DNA of 25,948 bases, taken from assembly GCA_031549885.1 (NCBI GenBank), contig JAVBPD010000052.1:1-25948 (forward strand), in the 5' to 3' direction. The translations under genes were made by a program, and so were the position numbers. The DNA is from WQUF01 sp031549885. GTDB lineage: Bacteria; Bacillota; Clostridia; Clostridiales; Clostridiaceae. The notes below the pieces were generated by a model that was given only the letters and a program-made list of their open reading frames with translations, was not told where the DNA came from and did not search any database. Positions 1-7,687 of this stretch are shown one piece after another. The first letter of the stretch is position 1, and every line of letters begins with the position of its first letter.

Positions 1-828
1 ATGCATATAAAAAAGCTTGAAGCTGGTGGTTTAATACATACCAATATAGTAAATAGAAATGGCACAAAACAAAAAGTTTGCACTTTAGCAGATATAGATA
101 GAGTACTTGTAATGCCTAAAAGGAAGTTTGATAAAAAACAATACCATGAGGTTATTTTACCAATCGGGCATTATACAGATATGCAAATTAGCCCCACTTG
201 TGGTATCGCTACAAAAAATGAAATAATTGGTGAATTTGACAACCCTATATATTTTATGGATCCAAAACGTATGTACGCACAAATTTTATGGTTTGGGAAA
301 GGTTATTTAGACTATACTATTCCAAACTTTGTTAATAATAATTGTGATATTGAGGAGATATCAATTTCTTTAGAATTAAGCTCTGAAGCTCCTGGATATA
401 ACGATAATTGGCCATCTGATATAACATTTTTTATAAATGATAAAATGCTTTATACATATACAAGTGCTGGAGAATTTGCAGATAGAAAAGGCATAGTAAC
501 ACCTAGTTGGTGGTACGATAATTTAAGCCAATATGGTCTTTTAAAAACTCTTAAAATAAACAAGCAAGGGACATTTATAGATGGTATGTATTGTTCTGGG
601 GTCACAATTAATAATTTAAATTTAAGTGGAATCACTTGGAAATTTCGCATTAGTGTATTATGTGATGCTTTAAATGTGGGCGGATTGACATTATTCGGAA
701 AGGATTTTGGAAATTATCCTCAAGACATTATATTTAGAGTTTATTATAAATCAAATACTAATAATGAGAAATATGACGAAGATAATATCTATCTTTGTGG
801 ACAGCAGCCTTTATTAAAAGAGTATTAA
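1..828 (+). CDS. ArsR-like winged-helix regulator, C-terminal part (5' end outside window)
   Basis: The frame is open from the first base. It starts inside what reads as the recognition helix and wing of a winged-helix domain (HIKKLEAGGLI, then a basic strand with QKVC at about residues 24-27). The following 240 residues are a beta-rich domain with many aromatic residues (PSWWYDN near 170, NLSGITWKFRIS near 205). This arrangement recalls a group of Firmicute ArsR-type regulators of about 300 residues, with an N-terminal HTH and a beta-sandwich sensor. The ATG at base 1 is unlikely to be the true start because half of the HTH would be missing. The ligand and targets cannot be told. The gene ends at a bidirectional terminator shared with the convergent gene. 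Confidence 0.6.
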   Translation: MHIKKLEAGGLIHTNIVNRNGTKQKVCTLADIDRVLVMPKRKFDKKQYHEVILPIGHYTDMQISPTCGIATKNEIIGEFDNPIYFMDPKRMYAQILWFGKGYLDYTIPNFVNNNCDIEEISISLELSSEAPGYNDNWPSDITFFINDKMLYTYTSAGEFADRKGIVTPSWWYDNLSQYGLLKTLKINKQGTFIDGMYCSGVTINNLNLSGITWKFRISVLCDALNVGGLTLFGKDFGNYPQDIIFRVYYKSNTNNEKYDEDNIYLCGQQPLLKEY

Positions 829-843
829 AAGTTTACACATAAA

Positions 844-868
844 AAAGGATCTCATGATGAAATCCTTT
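844..868. terminator. Bidirectional intrinsic terminator
   Basis: AAAGGAT and ATCCTTT arms enclose an inner TCAT/ATGA stem (one C/A mismatch, one-base apex), with A-rich sequence to the left and T-rich to the right. It lies between two convergent genes and can serve both. Confidence 0.75.
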
Positions 869-877
869 CTTTATTTA

Positions 878-1285
878 TCAAAATTCAAAAGTATTAAATG
901 GGACAAAACCTTTAGCATATGCTACCCTTCCATGTTCTAAACAAAATACTGTAAATCCATTAGATTCTATTGTTGGATAAACAGCTTTTACCCCATCGGC
1001 AGCAGAGTCATGTAACCTTTTTATTGTATTTTTATCATCTACAACAATAACATTTCCATAAATTCGAAAAGTATATCCGCTAGCATCACAAATAAAAGCA
1101 ATTGATGGGTTAGATTCAATTTGTTTCCAAACATTTTTATAGGCTGAAGTAAAAAAATATATTTTTCCATTTTCGATGGTTTGAAACTGCCAACCACGAA
1201 CATCAGGGTTATTTTGCTCATCAACTGTAGCAAGATAACCTGGCGTATGAGCTGGAATAAGCGTTTTTAATTCATTTAGATTCAT
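878..1285 (-). CDS. Pyridoxamine 5'-phosphate oxidase-like flavin-binding protein
   Basis: The 135-residue protein has the split-barrel pattern of the PNPOx-like/general stress protein 26 superfamily: an N-terminal helix, then GYLATVDEQNNPDVRGWQF (about 16-34), KIYFFTS (about 42-48), and the NVWKQIESNPSIAFIC strand-helix typical of small flavin or F420-type binders. Members bind FMN or related cofactors; the substrate is usually unknown. The start was moved from an upstream in-frame ATG (1369) to 1285. A GGAGG sits at the right distance before 1285, and the upstream extension crosses the promoter and operator. It is divergent from a TetR regulator that probably controls it. Confidence 0.8.
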   Translation of the reverse strand: MNLNELKTLIPAHTPGYLATVDEQNNPDVRGWQFQTIENGKIYFFTSAYKNVWKQIESNPSIAFICDASGYTFRIYGNVIVVDDKNTIKRLHDSAADGVKAVYPTIESNGFTVFCLEHGRVAYAKGFVPFNTFEF

Positions 1286-1312
1286 ATTAACCTCCAAATT
1301 GTATTGATTAAC

Positions 1313-1396
1313 CAACAAGTGTTGTCTATAATGATAATAACAAAAATTAATTATTGCAGCAACAATCAAAATTCAATATATGTTGTTTAGGCAACA
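1313..1396. promoter_or_regulatory. Overlapping divergent promoters with two CAACA/TGTTG operator palindromes
   Basis: Minus-strand promoter: TTGCTG (1357-1362) and TATTAT (1334-1339) with a 17-bp spacer, reading into the flavoprotein gene. Plus-strand promoter: TTGCAG (1354-1359) and TATATG (1377-1382), also 17 bp apart, reading into the TetR gene. The two -35 boxes overlap. CAACA-AG-TGTTG (1313-1324) lies near the minus-strand start site, and TGTTG-N6-CAACA (1381-1396) abuts the plus-strand -10 box. This fits autoregulation plus control of the neighbour by the TetR protein. The palindromes are seen; the binding is inferred. Confidence 0.6.
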
Positions 1397-1427
1397 AAAA
1401 TAATAAAATGTTATGTTGGAGGAATCA

Positions 1428-1994
1428 ATGAGCAAGAAATTGTATAACACAAATGATCCTAGAGTAATACGTACACATAAACAAATTAACGAGGCTTTCA
1501 TAAAGCTACTAAAGACTAAGGCTTTAGACGAATTTTCTGTTACAGACATTGCTAAGGAAGCACAAGTAAATCGATCAACTTTCTATTCACATTATTACGA
1601 TAAATATGATGTATTAGAAGAAGTGGTTAATGATACTTTTATGAAATACTTAAAAAATGAACCAAAAGAAAACACGCCTAAGTTTAGCATCAAAACTCTA
1701 GAAACGCTTATTTTTTCAACAAAAGCTTATTATATAGATATAAAGAGTAAATGCAAACAAGGACACATTAATCTAATTCCACTGGCAGAAAAAGTAATAC
1801 TACAAATATGTAAAGAATTTCTTATACCATATATGAATGATGCTTATTTTCATAAATTAACAGAAAATCAGAAAGAAATGTGGATATGCACTATTTGTTA
1901 CTCAATCATTGGTATTACTTCTGAATATGCTGAAAATTTAAATTATGATATGGTACATGATGAAATTCAATTTTTGTTTTCCTTAGTTAGCTAA
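1428..1994 (+). CDS. TetR/AcrR family transcriptional regulator
   Basis: The 188-residue protein has a TetR N-terminal HTH at about residues 10-60: RTHKQINEAFIKLL, then FSVTDIAKEAQVNRSTFYSHY, the classic helix-turn-helix ending in a FY.HY motif. The C-terminal half (DTFMKYLK to the end) is an all-helical ligand/dimer domain resembling the TetR_C_7-like group in Firmicutes. The start at 1428 has TTGGAGGA just upstream; an in-frame ATG at 1413 would place this ribosome site inside the gene. It is divergent from the flavoprotein gene with palindromes between them, so local repression is likely. The inducer is unknown. Confidence 0.85.
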   Translation: MSKKLYNTNDPRVIRTHKQINEAFIKLLKTKALDEFSVTDIAKEAQVNRSTFYSHYYDKYDVLEEVVNDTFMKYLKNEPKENTPKFSIKTLETLIFSTKAYYIDIKSKCKQGHINLIPLAEKVILQICKEFLIPYMNDAYFHKLTENQKEMWICTICYSIIGITSEYAENLNYDMVHDEIQFLFSLVS

Positions 1995-2021
1995 AATATA
2001 TATTTTTAAGATAGTTTAAAT

Positions 2022-2334
2022 GTGAACTACCCTATATTATTACTGCTCTTTCTCCTACAATATATAGAGCACTTAATAGTTATTATAAGAACATATTTAA
2101 AGAAACGCCAGGGTTTTCAGTTCCTTTATTGGGTGAAAATTATAAAAATAGACAGACCTAATGGTAATTGTACACAATGTTTTATTATTGAAATTGAAAT
2201 TACTCCATATGTAGGCGCACATGTACCTGTGTGTAAAGATCGTGCTACGATAGAACTTTGAATATCCTGGAACACAAAAAATGTTAAAATATGAACATTT
2301 AGAAGATTATAAGTTACACATCTTTAACCTCTTA
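2022..2334 (+). pseudogene. Probable decayed gene, unrecognised
   Basis: Protein-like sequence hops between frames. One frame reads ALSPTIYRALNSYYKN...PGFSVPLLGEN up to about 2160. The next reads GNCTQCFIIEIEITPYVGAHVPVC up to 2261. A third reads EYPGTQKMLKYEHLEDYKLH up to about 2330. Each segment looks like real protein but is closed by stops at its ends, and no good ribosome site precedes any of them. I read this as a frameshifted remnant of one gene. I do not recognise the family, so the call is tentative. Confidence 0.35.
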
Positions 2335-2445
2335 AAAAGTTTTAGTTATAATAATAATTAAACCTATTATTATAACCAAAAGCCTCAAGATGTGAAAAGC
2401 AAGCTTTAAAATTTCTTTGATTAATTCTCTATACTCTTTAGTCAC
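2332..2445 (-). CDS. Small hydrophobic membrane peptide (37 aa)
   Basis: A GTG-initiated ORF preceded five bases upstream by AAGGTGA. The peptide has a charged amphipathic N-terminus (TKEYRELIKEILKLAF) and one strongly hydrophobic segment (LLVIIIGLIIIIT, about residues 22-34), then a short KTF tail. A plausible promoter lies upstream. It resembles in general form the small membrane peptides seen as type I toxins or membrane modulators, but I match it to no named family. The hydrophobic codons coincide with a perfect inverted repeat, so part of the hydrophobicity could be a by-product of AT-rich palindromic DNA. Confidence 0.4.
   Translation of the reverse strand: MTKEYRELIKEILKLAFHILRLLVIIIGLIIIITKTF
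2340..2381. repeat. AT-rich inverted repeat
   Basis: GTTATAATAATA (2345-2356) and TATTATTATAAC (2365-2376) are perfect 12-bp arms around an 8-bp centre, extended by TTTT/AAAA beyond a single mismatch. It overlaps the 3' half of the small hydrophobic ORF. On the minus strand it could form a 3' mRNA hairpin, though the following T-run is short. Confidence 0.6.
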
Positions 2446-2500
2446 AAAAATCACCTTTTTATACTGAGAAGCCCCTAAACTTTAATTATGGGGGGAAGAC

Positions 2501-2528
2501 ATATTAGCATAAGCCAACATGTTCTCAA
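2501..2528 (-). promoter_or_regulatory. Candidate promoter for the small hydrophobic ORF
   Basis: On the minus strand TTGAGA (2523-2528) and TAATAT (2501-2506) are 16 bp apart. The transcript would carry a short leader with a CCCC/GGGG stem (about 2472-2494) just before the ribosome site, which could affect translation. Confidence 0.35.
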
Positions 2529-2666
2529 TTTTCCCATTTTTAATGAGGTATTTAAAACATCTTTTTTATCATTGAATTTTATGAAGCCTTATAGAAAAAA
2601 TATAATGATCTAACCTAAATCTGTTAATATTGAATTAAAAAATTAAACAGAAAGGAAAGATCCAAT

Positions 2667-2762
2667 ATGAAAAACCTTATAGATATTATAACAGAATTAT
2701 ATTGTGATGTAGATGAATTTTGTAAAGTTTTTGAGGATTATTGTAGTAAAATTCTTCATTAA
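2667..2762 (+). pseudogene. IS982-family transposase, N-terminal remnant
   Basis: ATG with a good upstream AAAGGAAAG site opens a 31-codon frame reading IITELYCDVDEFCKVFEDYC, which I recognise from memory as the N-terminus of IS982-type transposases in clostridia (usual length about 300 residues). The frame then stops, and no further transposase sequence follows before the next gene's terminator. No matching terminal inverted repeats are apparent. This is the left tip of a deleted insertion sequence and cannot be active. Confidence 0.6.
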
Positions 2763-2796
2763 GAAAATTTGAAGATAAAACCCTAATAATTAAACT

Positions 2797-2825
2797 AAAA
2801 AGGATTCCATTTGAAATCCTTTTTT
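2797..2825. terminator. Intrinsic terminator of the hexitol operon
   Basis: AAAAAGGATT (2797-2806) pairs with AATCCTTTTT (about 2815-2825) around an 8-base loop. It sits just beyond the stop of the dehydrogenase gene on the minus strand and has T-runs in both directions. Confidence 0.75.
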
Positions 2826-2833
2826 AAGTTTAA

Positions 2834-4090
2834 CTATTTAAAAGTTCCAAGCAAATACTCTTCTGCCTCAAGGCACCACAGTCCTTTATTTTTTTTACAT
2901 ATTTTAGCTAGTTCTTTAAATCTAATATCCTCTTTTCCTTTTTCTTCAAAATCATCTATAGCAATAAGAGGCAAATCAATATGAGTATAGATTAATTTTT
3001 TCCCACCAGGTATTTTAGGAAGGTTTAAAGTAGTTTCAATTGCAGCATCAATTCCACCAATATGAGTTATCATTACAGCAGGATTTATAAGTCCCTCCTC
3101 AGTCATCTTAAGGGATTCTATTAAATCATCAGTATTGCCTCCAGTTGTACCCATAACATGAGTATAGCTATAATGAACATTGTATAAATTTATCTTCGCT
3201 TTAAATTCTGTATCAGAAGGTCCTGCAAAGAAATTCATACATCCATCTCTTCCTAATATTCTATCAGCTATATCAACTGCATCTTTAACAGCTGCAAATA
3301 CCATTACGTCATCAAAGCCAGTTCCATTAGTTAAATCCCTTAAATATTCTACAGGATTTTCTAATTCATTTGTGTTTACAAAAACAAGCTCAACGCCGCA
3401 TTTATTAGCTCCTTCTTTAGTAAATATTTCCCTTGCTCTGTTTAACCTTTCATTATTAATATCTGTAACCACTAAAAGCGAAGGGCGAGGTTTTGCGTGA
3501 AGGGCATAATCTATGGCACCAAGACCCATTGGACCTGCTCCTGCAATAATTGCAAGTTTGCCTCCATCTACAATCCCCATTTTATGAACATAATTCCCCA
3601 TTTCTGTGTGATACATAGCATGGTAAGCTCCAATTATGCAGCTCATTGGTTCAGCAAGCGATGCTTCATAATAGGATTTTCCTGAATAATTTAAAAGGCA
3701 ATTTATTTCCATAACTTCTTTTGGAATTATGCAATAAGTGCAATCTCCCCCAAAGTATTCATATGAATAGCCAGGAGAATACATAGACCCCTTATAATTA
3801 AGTGCTGGCTGCTGGGCAAATTTTGTGCCTGGTTTAAATTTATCTTTATGTTCTCTGCCAACCTTTACAATATTTCCAGCAAATTCATGTCCAATTATAA
3901 TAGGATTAGTATCTATATTTGAAGGCACCCTTTTATGTTTTTTACCTTGAATTGCTGCTTTATAGCTTGACATGCATATGCTGTCTGTTATAACCTCTAC
4001 TAATATTTCATCATCTTTAATTTCAGGAAGTTCAAATTCATCAAGCCTTAAATCATTTTCACCATAAAGGCGAACTGCTTTGGTTTTCAT
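2834..4090 (-). CDS. SorE-like zinc-binding alcohol dehydrogenase (sugar-phosphate reductase/dehydrogenase)
   Basis: A medium-chain dehydrogenase/reductase of 418 residues. Catalytic zinc ligands are visible as Cys39 (DSICMSS), His68-Glu69 (GHEFAG) and Glu147 (LAEPMSC). The Rossmann motif GAGPMG is at 184-189. The four-cysteine structural zinc loop of classical ADHs is absent, as I recall for the L-sorbose-1-phosphate reductase (SorE) group, which is also slightly longer than usual. SorE interconverts a ketose-1-phosphate and a hexitol phosphate using NAD(P)H. Here it is the last gene of an operon with a mannitol-type PTS and a PfkB kinase. It probably oxidises the incoming hexitol phosphate to a ketose phosphate. 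Exact substrate and position of oxidation are inferred, not seen. Confidence 0.75.
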   Translation of the reverse strand: MKTKAVRLYGENDLRLDEFELPEIKDDEILVEVITDSICMSSYKAAIQGKKHKRVPSNIDTNPIIIGHEFAGNIVKVGREHKDKFKPGTKFAQQPALNYKGSMYSPGYSYEYFGGDCTYCIIPKEVMEINCLLNYSGKSYYEASLAEPMSCIIGAYHAMYHTEMGNYVHKMGIVDGGKLAIIAGAGPMGLGAIDYALHAKPRPSLLVVTDINNERLNRAREIFTKEGANKCGVELVFVNTNELENPVEYLRDLTNGTGFDDVMVFAAVKDAVDIADRILGRDGCMNFFAGPSDTEFKAKINLYNVHYSYTHVMGTTGGNTDDLIESLKMTEEGLINPAVMITHIGGIDAAIETTLNLPKIPGGKKLIYTHIDLPLIAIDDFEEKGKEDIRFKELAKICKKNKGLWCLEAEEYLLGTFK

Positions 4091-4113
4091 TTTCTCAGCC
4101 CTTTCTAAACAGC

Positions 4114-5970
4114 TTATTTAAATAAGTTAAGTATATAGCTAGCATCATTAGAATTTGCTATTTTTTTAATGCCATTCTCATCTTGTTGATCTAATATTTC
4201 TGCTATTTTAGAAATTATTCCTAAATGTTCATTTTCCTTGCCAGCTATTCCAACTACGATGTAAGCCTTATTGCCATCAAAATCAACGCCATTTGGATAT
4301 AAAATAACAGAAACCCCAGATTTTTTAATGGATTTTTTAGAAGCTTCAACACCATGAGGCATTGCAATTCCTTTTCCCATATAAGTTGAAACATCCTTTT
4401 CACGTTTGAGCATTGCATCTACATAGCTTGAATCCACATATCCATTTTTTACTAAAATATTGCCAGCTTTTCTAATTGCTTCATCTCTTGAGTCCCCTCT
4501 TTGAGCTAATAGAATGTTTTCTTTTTTAATTAAATCATCATTAAAATATTCCTTAGATATTTCTTTAGAAGCAATATTAGAGCTATTATTTCTTAATATT
4601 TGCTCTAATTCATCAGCTATAGACATATCTAAAAAGTCAGTTACGGAAATATGGTATGCCGTTGGAACTGCTGATTTTGCTCTTTGTGTAAGCTGTTCAT
4701 GGGTTACAACTATACTTGCATCTTTTGGTATTTCATTTATGGCATAGTTTTTAACTTGTATATCAAAACCCTTATCTTTTAAACGCCTTTTAAGCATTGA
4801 AGCTCCCATAGCTGAAGAGCCCATTCCTGCATCACATGCATAAATTATTGATTTTGGGTTAATTATTGAAACTTGTTCACCTTTACTTTCAGCTCTCATA
4901 GTAGATACTTTGCTTTTTGCATTTTCAAGATCTTCATCATTCATTTTAGATGCTGCTCTTTTTACAAATACAGCAGCTATTAAAAATGATACTGCAGTAG
5001 CCACAATAACTCCAAGCCAAACTTTTAAAATATCTCCTGGAGCGCTCATCATTGTAAGTGCAAATATGCTACCTGGAGAAGGTGGCCCTACTAATCCTGC
5101 TCCTAAAATTGAATTAGTTAATATTCCAGCAAATCCTCCACCAATACAAGCTAATATAAGCCAAGGGTTCATTAAAACATATGGGAAATATATTTCATGA
5201 ATTCCGCCAAGGAAATGTATTATAATCGCTCCAGGGGATGATTGTTTTGCGCTTCCTTTTGAAAAAAACCAATATGCAAGAAGTACTCCAAGTCCAGGTC
5301 CAGGATTTGTTTCAAGCAAATAAAATATAGATTTTCCAGCAGCTTGAACCTGTTCAGCTCCAAGAGGTCCTAATATACCATGGTTAATTGCGTTATTTAA
5401 AAACAATACTTTAGCAGGTTCAATAAATATAGATATAAATGGTAGAAGACCTGCATTTACAACAACTTGAACACCTGCACCTAAAATATTTGTCAATAGC
5501 TGAACAAATGGTCCAATTACTAAATATCCTAATACAGCTAAAATAGCACCTATTATACCTAAGGAAAAATTATTTACAAGCATTTCAAATCCAGCAGGAA
5601 TTTTATCCTCTAAATAGCTATCTACTTTTTTAATAATCCATCCTGCAACTGGTCCCATTATCATAGCACCCATAATCATTGTTATATCTGCACCAATTAT
5701 AACTCCCATAGCAGCAATGGCACCAATAACTCCTCCTCTAAGGCCTCCTACTGTTTTTCCTCCAGTATATGCTATAAGAAGGGGTATTAAATAGGTTAAC
5801 ATAGGCCCTACTAATTTAGATAGATGTTCATTTGGTATCCAACCAGTAGATATAAAAAGAGCAGTTATAAGTCCCCAAGCTATGAAAGCACCGATGTTTG
5901 GAAGTACCATTCCACTTAAAAATCTTCCAAAACCTTGAACAGATTGTTTCAGACTACCTTTTGAATTCAT
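4114..5970 (-). CDS. mtlA: Mannitol-type PTS transporter, fused EIICBA
   Basis: This 618-residue protein carries all three domains of a PTS permease in the order C-B-A. EIIC (about 1-345) has the mannitol-family motifs NNAINHG (192-198) and GGIHEIYFPYVLMNP (255-269). EIIB (about 370-462) has the phosphocysteine loop ACDAGMGSSAMG with Cys379. EIIA (about 480-618) has the phosphohistidine motif AMPHG with His539. The length is close to E. coli MtlA (637 residues, same order). It imports and phosphorylates a hexitol at the membrane using phosphate from HPr. AGGAGG precedes the ATG. Gaps to neighbours are 14 and 23 bp. No mannitol-1-phosphate dehydrogenase (mtlD) accompanies it, so the substrate may be mannitol or another hexitol. 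Confidence 0.88.
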   Translation of the reverse strand: MNSKGSLKQSVQGFGRFLSGMVLPNIGAFIAWGLITALFISTGWIPNEHLSKLVGPMLTYLIPLLIAYTGGKTVGGLRGGVIGAIAAMGVIIGADITMIMGAMIMGPVAGWIIKKVDSYLEDKIPAGFEMLVNNFSLGIIGAILAVLGYLVIGPFVQLLTNILGAGVQVVVNAGLLPFISIFIEPAKVLFLNNAINHGILGPLGAEQVQAAGKSIFYLLETNPGPGLGVLLAYWFFSKGSAKQSSPGAIIIHFLGGIHEIYFPYVLMNPWLILACIGGGFAGILTNSILGAGLVGPPSPGSIFALTMMSAPGDILKVWLGVIVATAVSFLIAAVFVKRAASKMNDEDLENAKSKVSTMRAESKGEQVSIINPKSIIYACDAGMGSSAMGASMLKRRLKDKGFDIQVKNYAINEIPKDASIVVTHEQLTQRAKSAVPTAYHISVTDFLDMSIADELEQILRNNSSNIASKEISKEYFNDDLIKKENILLAQRGDSRDEAIRKAGNILVKNGYVDSSYVDAMLKREKDVSTYMGKGIAMPHGVEASKKSIKKSGVSVILYPNGVDFDGNKAYIVVGIAGKENEHLGIISKIAEILDQQDENGIKKIANSNDASYILNLFK

Positions 5971-5984
5971 GTATAAGTCCTCCT

Positions 5985-6911
5985 TTAATAATTTTTAATT
6001 TTTATAAGATTATAAAATTTATCAATAATTTCTTTACTGGGCACTCCAGTATTTTCTAAGGTTACAGTAGCTGCACTAATAGCACAGGCTTTTTTTGAAG
6101 CTTCAATTAAATCTTCACCATTTAAAAAGCTAACTGCAAGACTCGCAACAACAGAATCACCAGCTCCAACGGTGCTTTTTGCTATTACTTTTGGAGGAGT
6201 TGCAAGGCATGTCCCATCCTTTGACATTAAAATAAGCCCATCTTCTCCAAGTGAAACACAAACATAACTTATTCCATAATCTAAAATAAAATTGCATTCA
6301 ACAATAAGCTCATCTATGGTATTTATATTTTTTTGAGTTAGTTCTCTAAGTTCGGATATATTTGGTTTTATCATCCAAGGTTTTGCTTTAACGCCTTCTT
6401 TAAGTAAAATTCCACTTGCATCAAGTATAGTTTTAGTATTAGAATTTATGCTCTCAATAATATCTTTGTAAATTGTACTGGGAATGCTGCTTTGTGCATT
6501 GCCAGATAAAATAAAAATTTCAGATTTAAAAGAATGTAATAATACTTTTTCCATAAGCTCTTTTAATTCATTATTATTAATTTCAGGTCCATTTTCATTT
6601 ATATCTGTACAAGTATTGTTTATTATATCTACAACTTTTGTATTGGTACGAGTATTTCCACTGATCCTTATAAAATCCTCATCAATACCTTTATCTTTAA
6701 GCATTGATATGATGGATTCACCAGTTTCTCCGCCTAAAAATCCAAGAGCAACTGTGTCTTTTCCTAAAGCTTTTATGACTTTAGAAGCATTGATGCCTTT
6801 ACCGCCTGCATCAAGATTTACACTTTTAACTCTATTTACACCGTTTACAACGAAATTCTCTAAAATTAATGTTTTATCCATAGCTGGATTTAATGTAAGT
6901 GTTGTTATCAT
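5985..6911 (-). CDS. pfkB: 1-phosphofructokinase-like PfkB sugar kinase
   Basis: The 308-residue protein opens with TLTLNPAMDKT, the N-terminal signature of the FruK/LacC group (1-phosphofructokinase and tagatose-6-phosphate kinase). It has the substrate-binding DAGGKGINAS region (about 35-44) and the catalytic STVGAGDS motif near residue 248, with the expected Asp base. It should phosphorylate a ketose phosphate to a ketose 1,6-bisphosphate. FruK and LacC cannot be separated by eye. It sits between the DeoR regulator and the PTS gene, with AGGAGG before the ATG. With no fructose-specific PTS here, its substrate is probably made by the SorE-like dehydrogenase. Confidence 0.82.
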   Translation of the reverse strand: MITTLTLNPAMDKTLILENFVVNGVNRVKSVNLDAGGKGINASKVIKALGKDTVALGFLGGETGESIISMLKDKGIDEDFIRISGNTRTNTKVVDIINNTCTDINENGPEINNNELKELMEKVLLHSFKSEIFILSGNAQSSIPSTIYKDIIESINSNTKTILDASGILLKEGVKAKPWMIKPNISELRELTQKNINTIDELIVECNFILDYGISYVCVSLGEDGLILMSKDGTCLATPPKVIAKSTVGAGDSVVASLAVSFLNGEDLIEASKKACAISAATVTLENTGVPSKEIIDKFYNLIKIKNY

Positions 6912-6920
6912 ACTTTCCTC

Positions 6921-7676
6921 CTAATTAATCACTTTAATGCCAAGTTCTCTATATAAATTCAAAATAACATCCTGAGTATTTTTATCAGTTATAATTGAAT
7001 TAATTTCTGATAAATTTGCAAATTTTGCAAGAGAAACTTTATTAAATTTAGAATTATCAAGCAATAAAAACACCTCATCAGAAGCACATATCATATGGCT
7101 CTTTGTGTTTGCTTCCTCAATATTTGGAGTGGTTGCACCTATTTTTATATCAAGCCCATTTGTACCTAAAAAAACTTTATTAGCATTTAGTCTTAAAAGC
7201 ATTTCAATGGTAAAGCTTCCAACCACAGACTTTGTTATAGATCTTTGTTGTCCACCTAATACAATTAAATTAATATTTTCATATGAGCTTAATGCAAAAG
7301 CAACAGCAATGGAATTTGTTATCACTGTTATATTTTTATGGCATATAAATGGTACCATTTGTATAGTAGTTGTTCCAGAATCTAATATAATAATGTCTCC
7401 ATCTATGACAAAATCTGATGCAAGCTTTGCAATATATTTTTTTTCATCAAGCAAAGTGATTTCTTTTTCATTAAAAGATAGCTCTACATTGGATGGTGAG
7501 TTTAAAATTGCCCCACCATGAGTTCTTTTTAAAAGCCCTGCTTCTTCTAATTCTTGAAGATCTCTTCTTATAGTTGCTTCTGAAACCTTTAAATTATCAA
7601 CAAGCTCTAATACTCTAACTCTATTTTGACTTTGAAGCATATCTAATATTTTATTTTTTCTTTCTTCTGCAAACAC
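6921..7676 (-). CDS. DeoR/GlpR family transcriptional repressor
   Basis: The 251-residue protein begins with the stereotyped DeoR pattern: FAEERKNKILDML, then VLELVDNLKVSEATIRRDL (HTH, about 20-40) and LLKRTHGGAI. The C-terminal DeoRC sensor domain has ILDSGTTT (about 95-102) and ITNS, which bind a phosphosugar effector in this family. The GTG at 7676 is chosen as start because GGGGTGG lies five bases upstream and the protein then begins like other family members; an in-frame GTG at 7685 overlaps that ribosome site. It is the first gene of the operon, and the direct repeats in its promoter are the likely operators. The effector is presumably an intermediate of this pathway. Confidence 0.85.
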   Translation of the reverse strand: MFAEERKNKILDMLQSQNRVRVLELVDNLKVSEATIRRDLQELEEAGLLKRTHGGAILNSPSNVELSFNEKEITLLDEKKYIAKLASDFVIDGDIIILDSGTTTIQMVPFICHKNITVITNSIAVAFALSSYENINLIVLGGQQRSITKSVVGSFTIEMLLRLNANKVFLGTNGLDIKIGATTPNIEEANTKSHMICASDEVFLLLDNSKFNKVSLAKFANLSEINSIITDKNTQDVILNLYRELGIKVIN

Positions 7677-7687
7677 TAGTACCACCC

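Noticed and set aside
1286..1369. N-terminal extension of the flavoprotein from an upstream ATG
   Set aside because: It would cover the promoter, operator and the GGAGG site; the residues show no signal or domain.
2022..2261. 79-codon ORF as an intact gene
   Set aside because: It joins unrelated-looking halves. Better protein-like sequence continues in other frames on both sides, there is no ribosome site, and it looks like part of a decayed gene.
6484..6924. 146-codon plus-strand ORF opposite the kinase
   Set aside because: A shadow of the PfkB-family gene, which has clear motifs and a strong ribosome site.
2834..7676. Fructose utilisation operon (fruR-fruK-fruA)
   Set aside because: The order of functions is similar, but the permease has mannitol-family motifs (NNAINHG, GGIHEIYFPYVLM) and an additional sugar-phosphate dehydrogenase is present.
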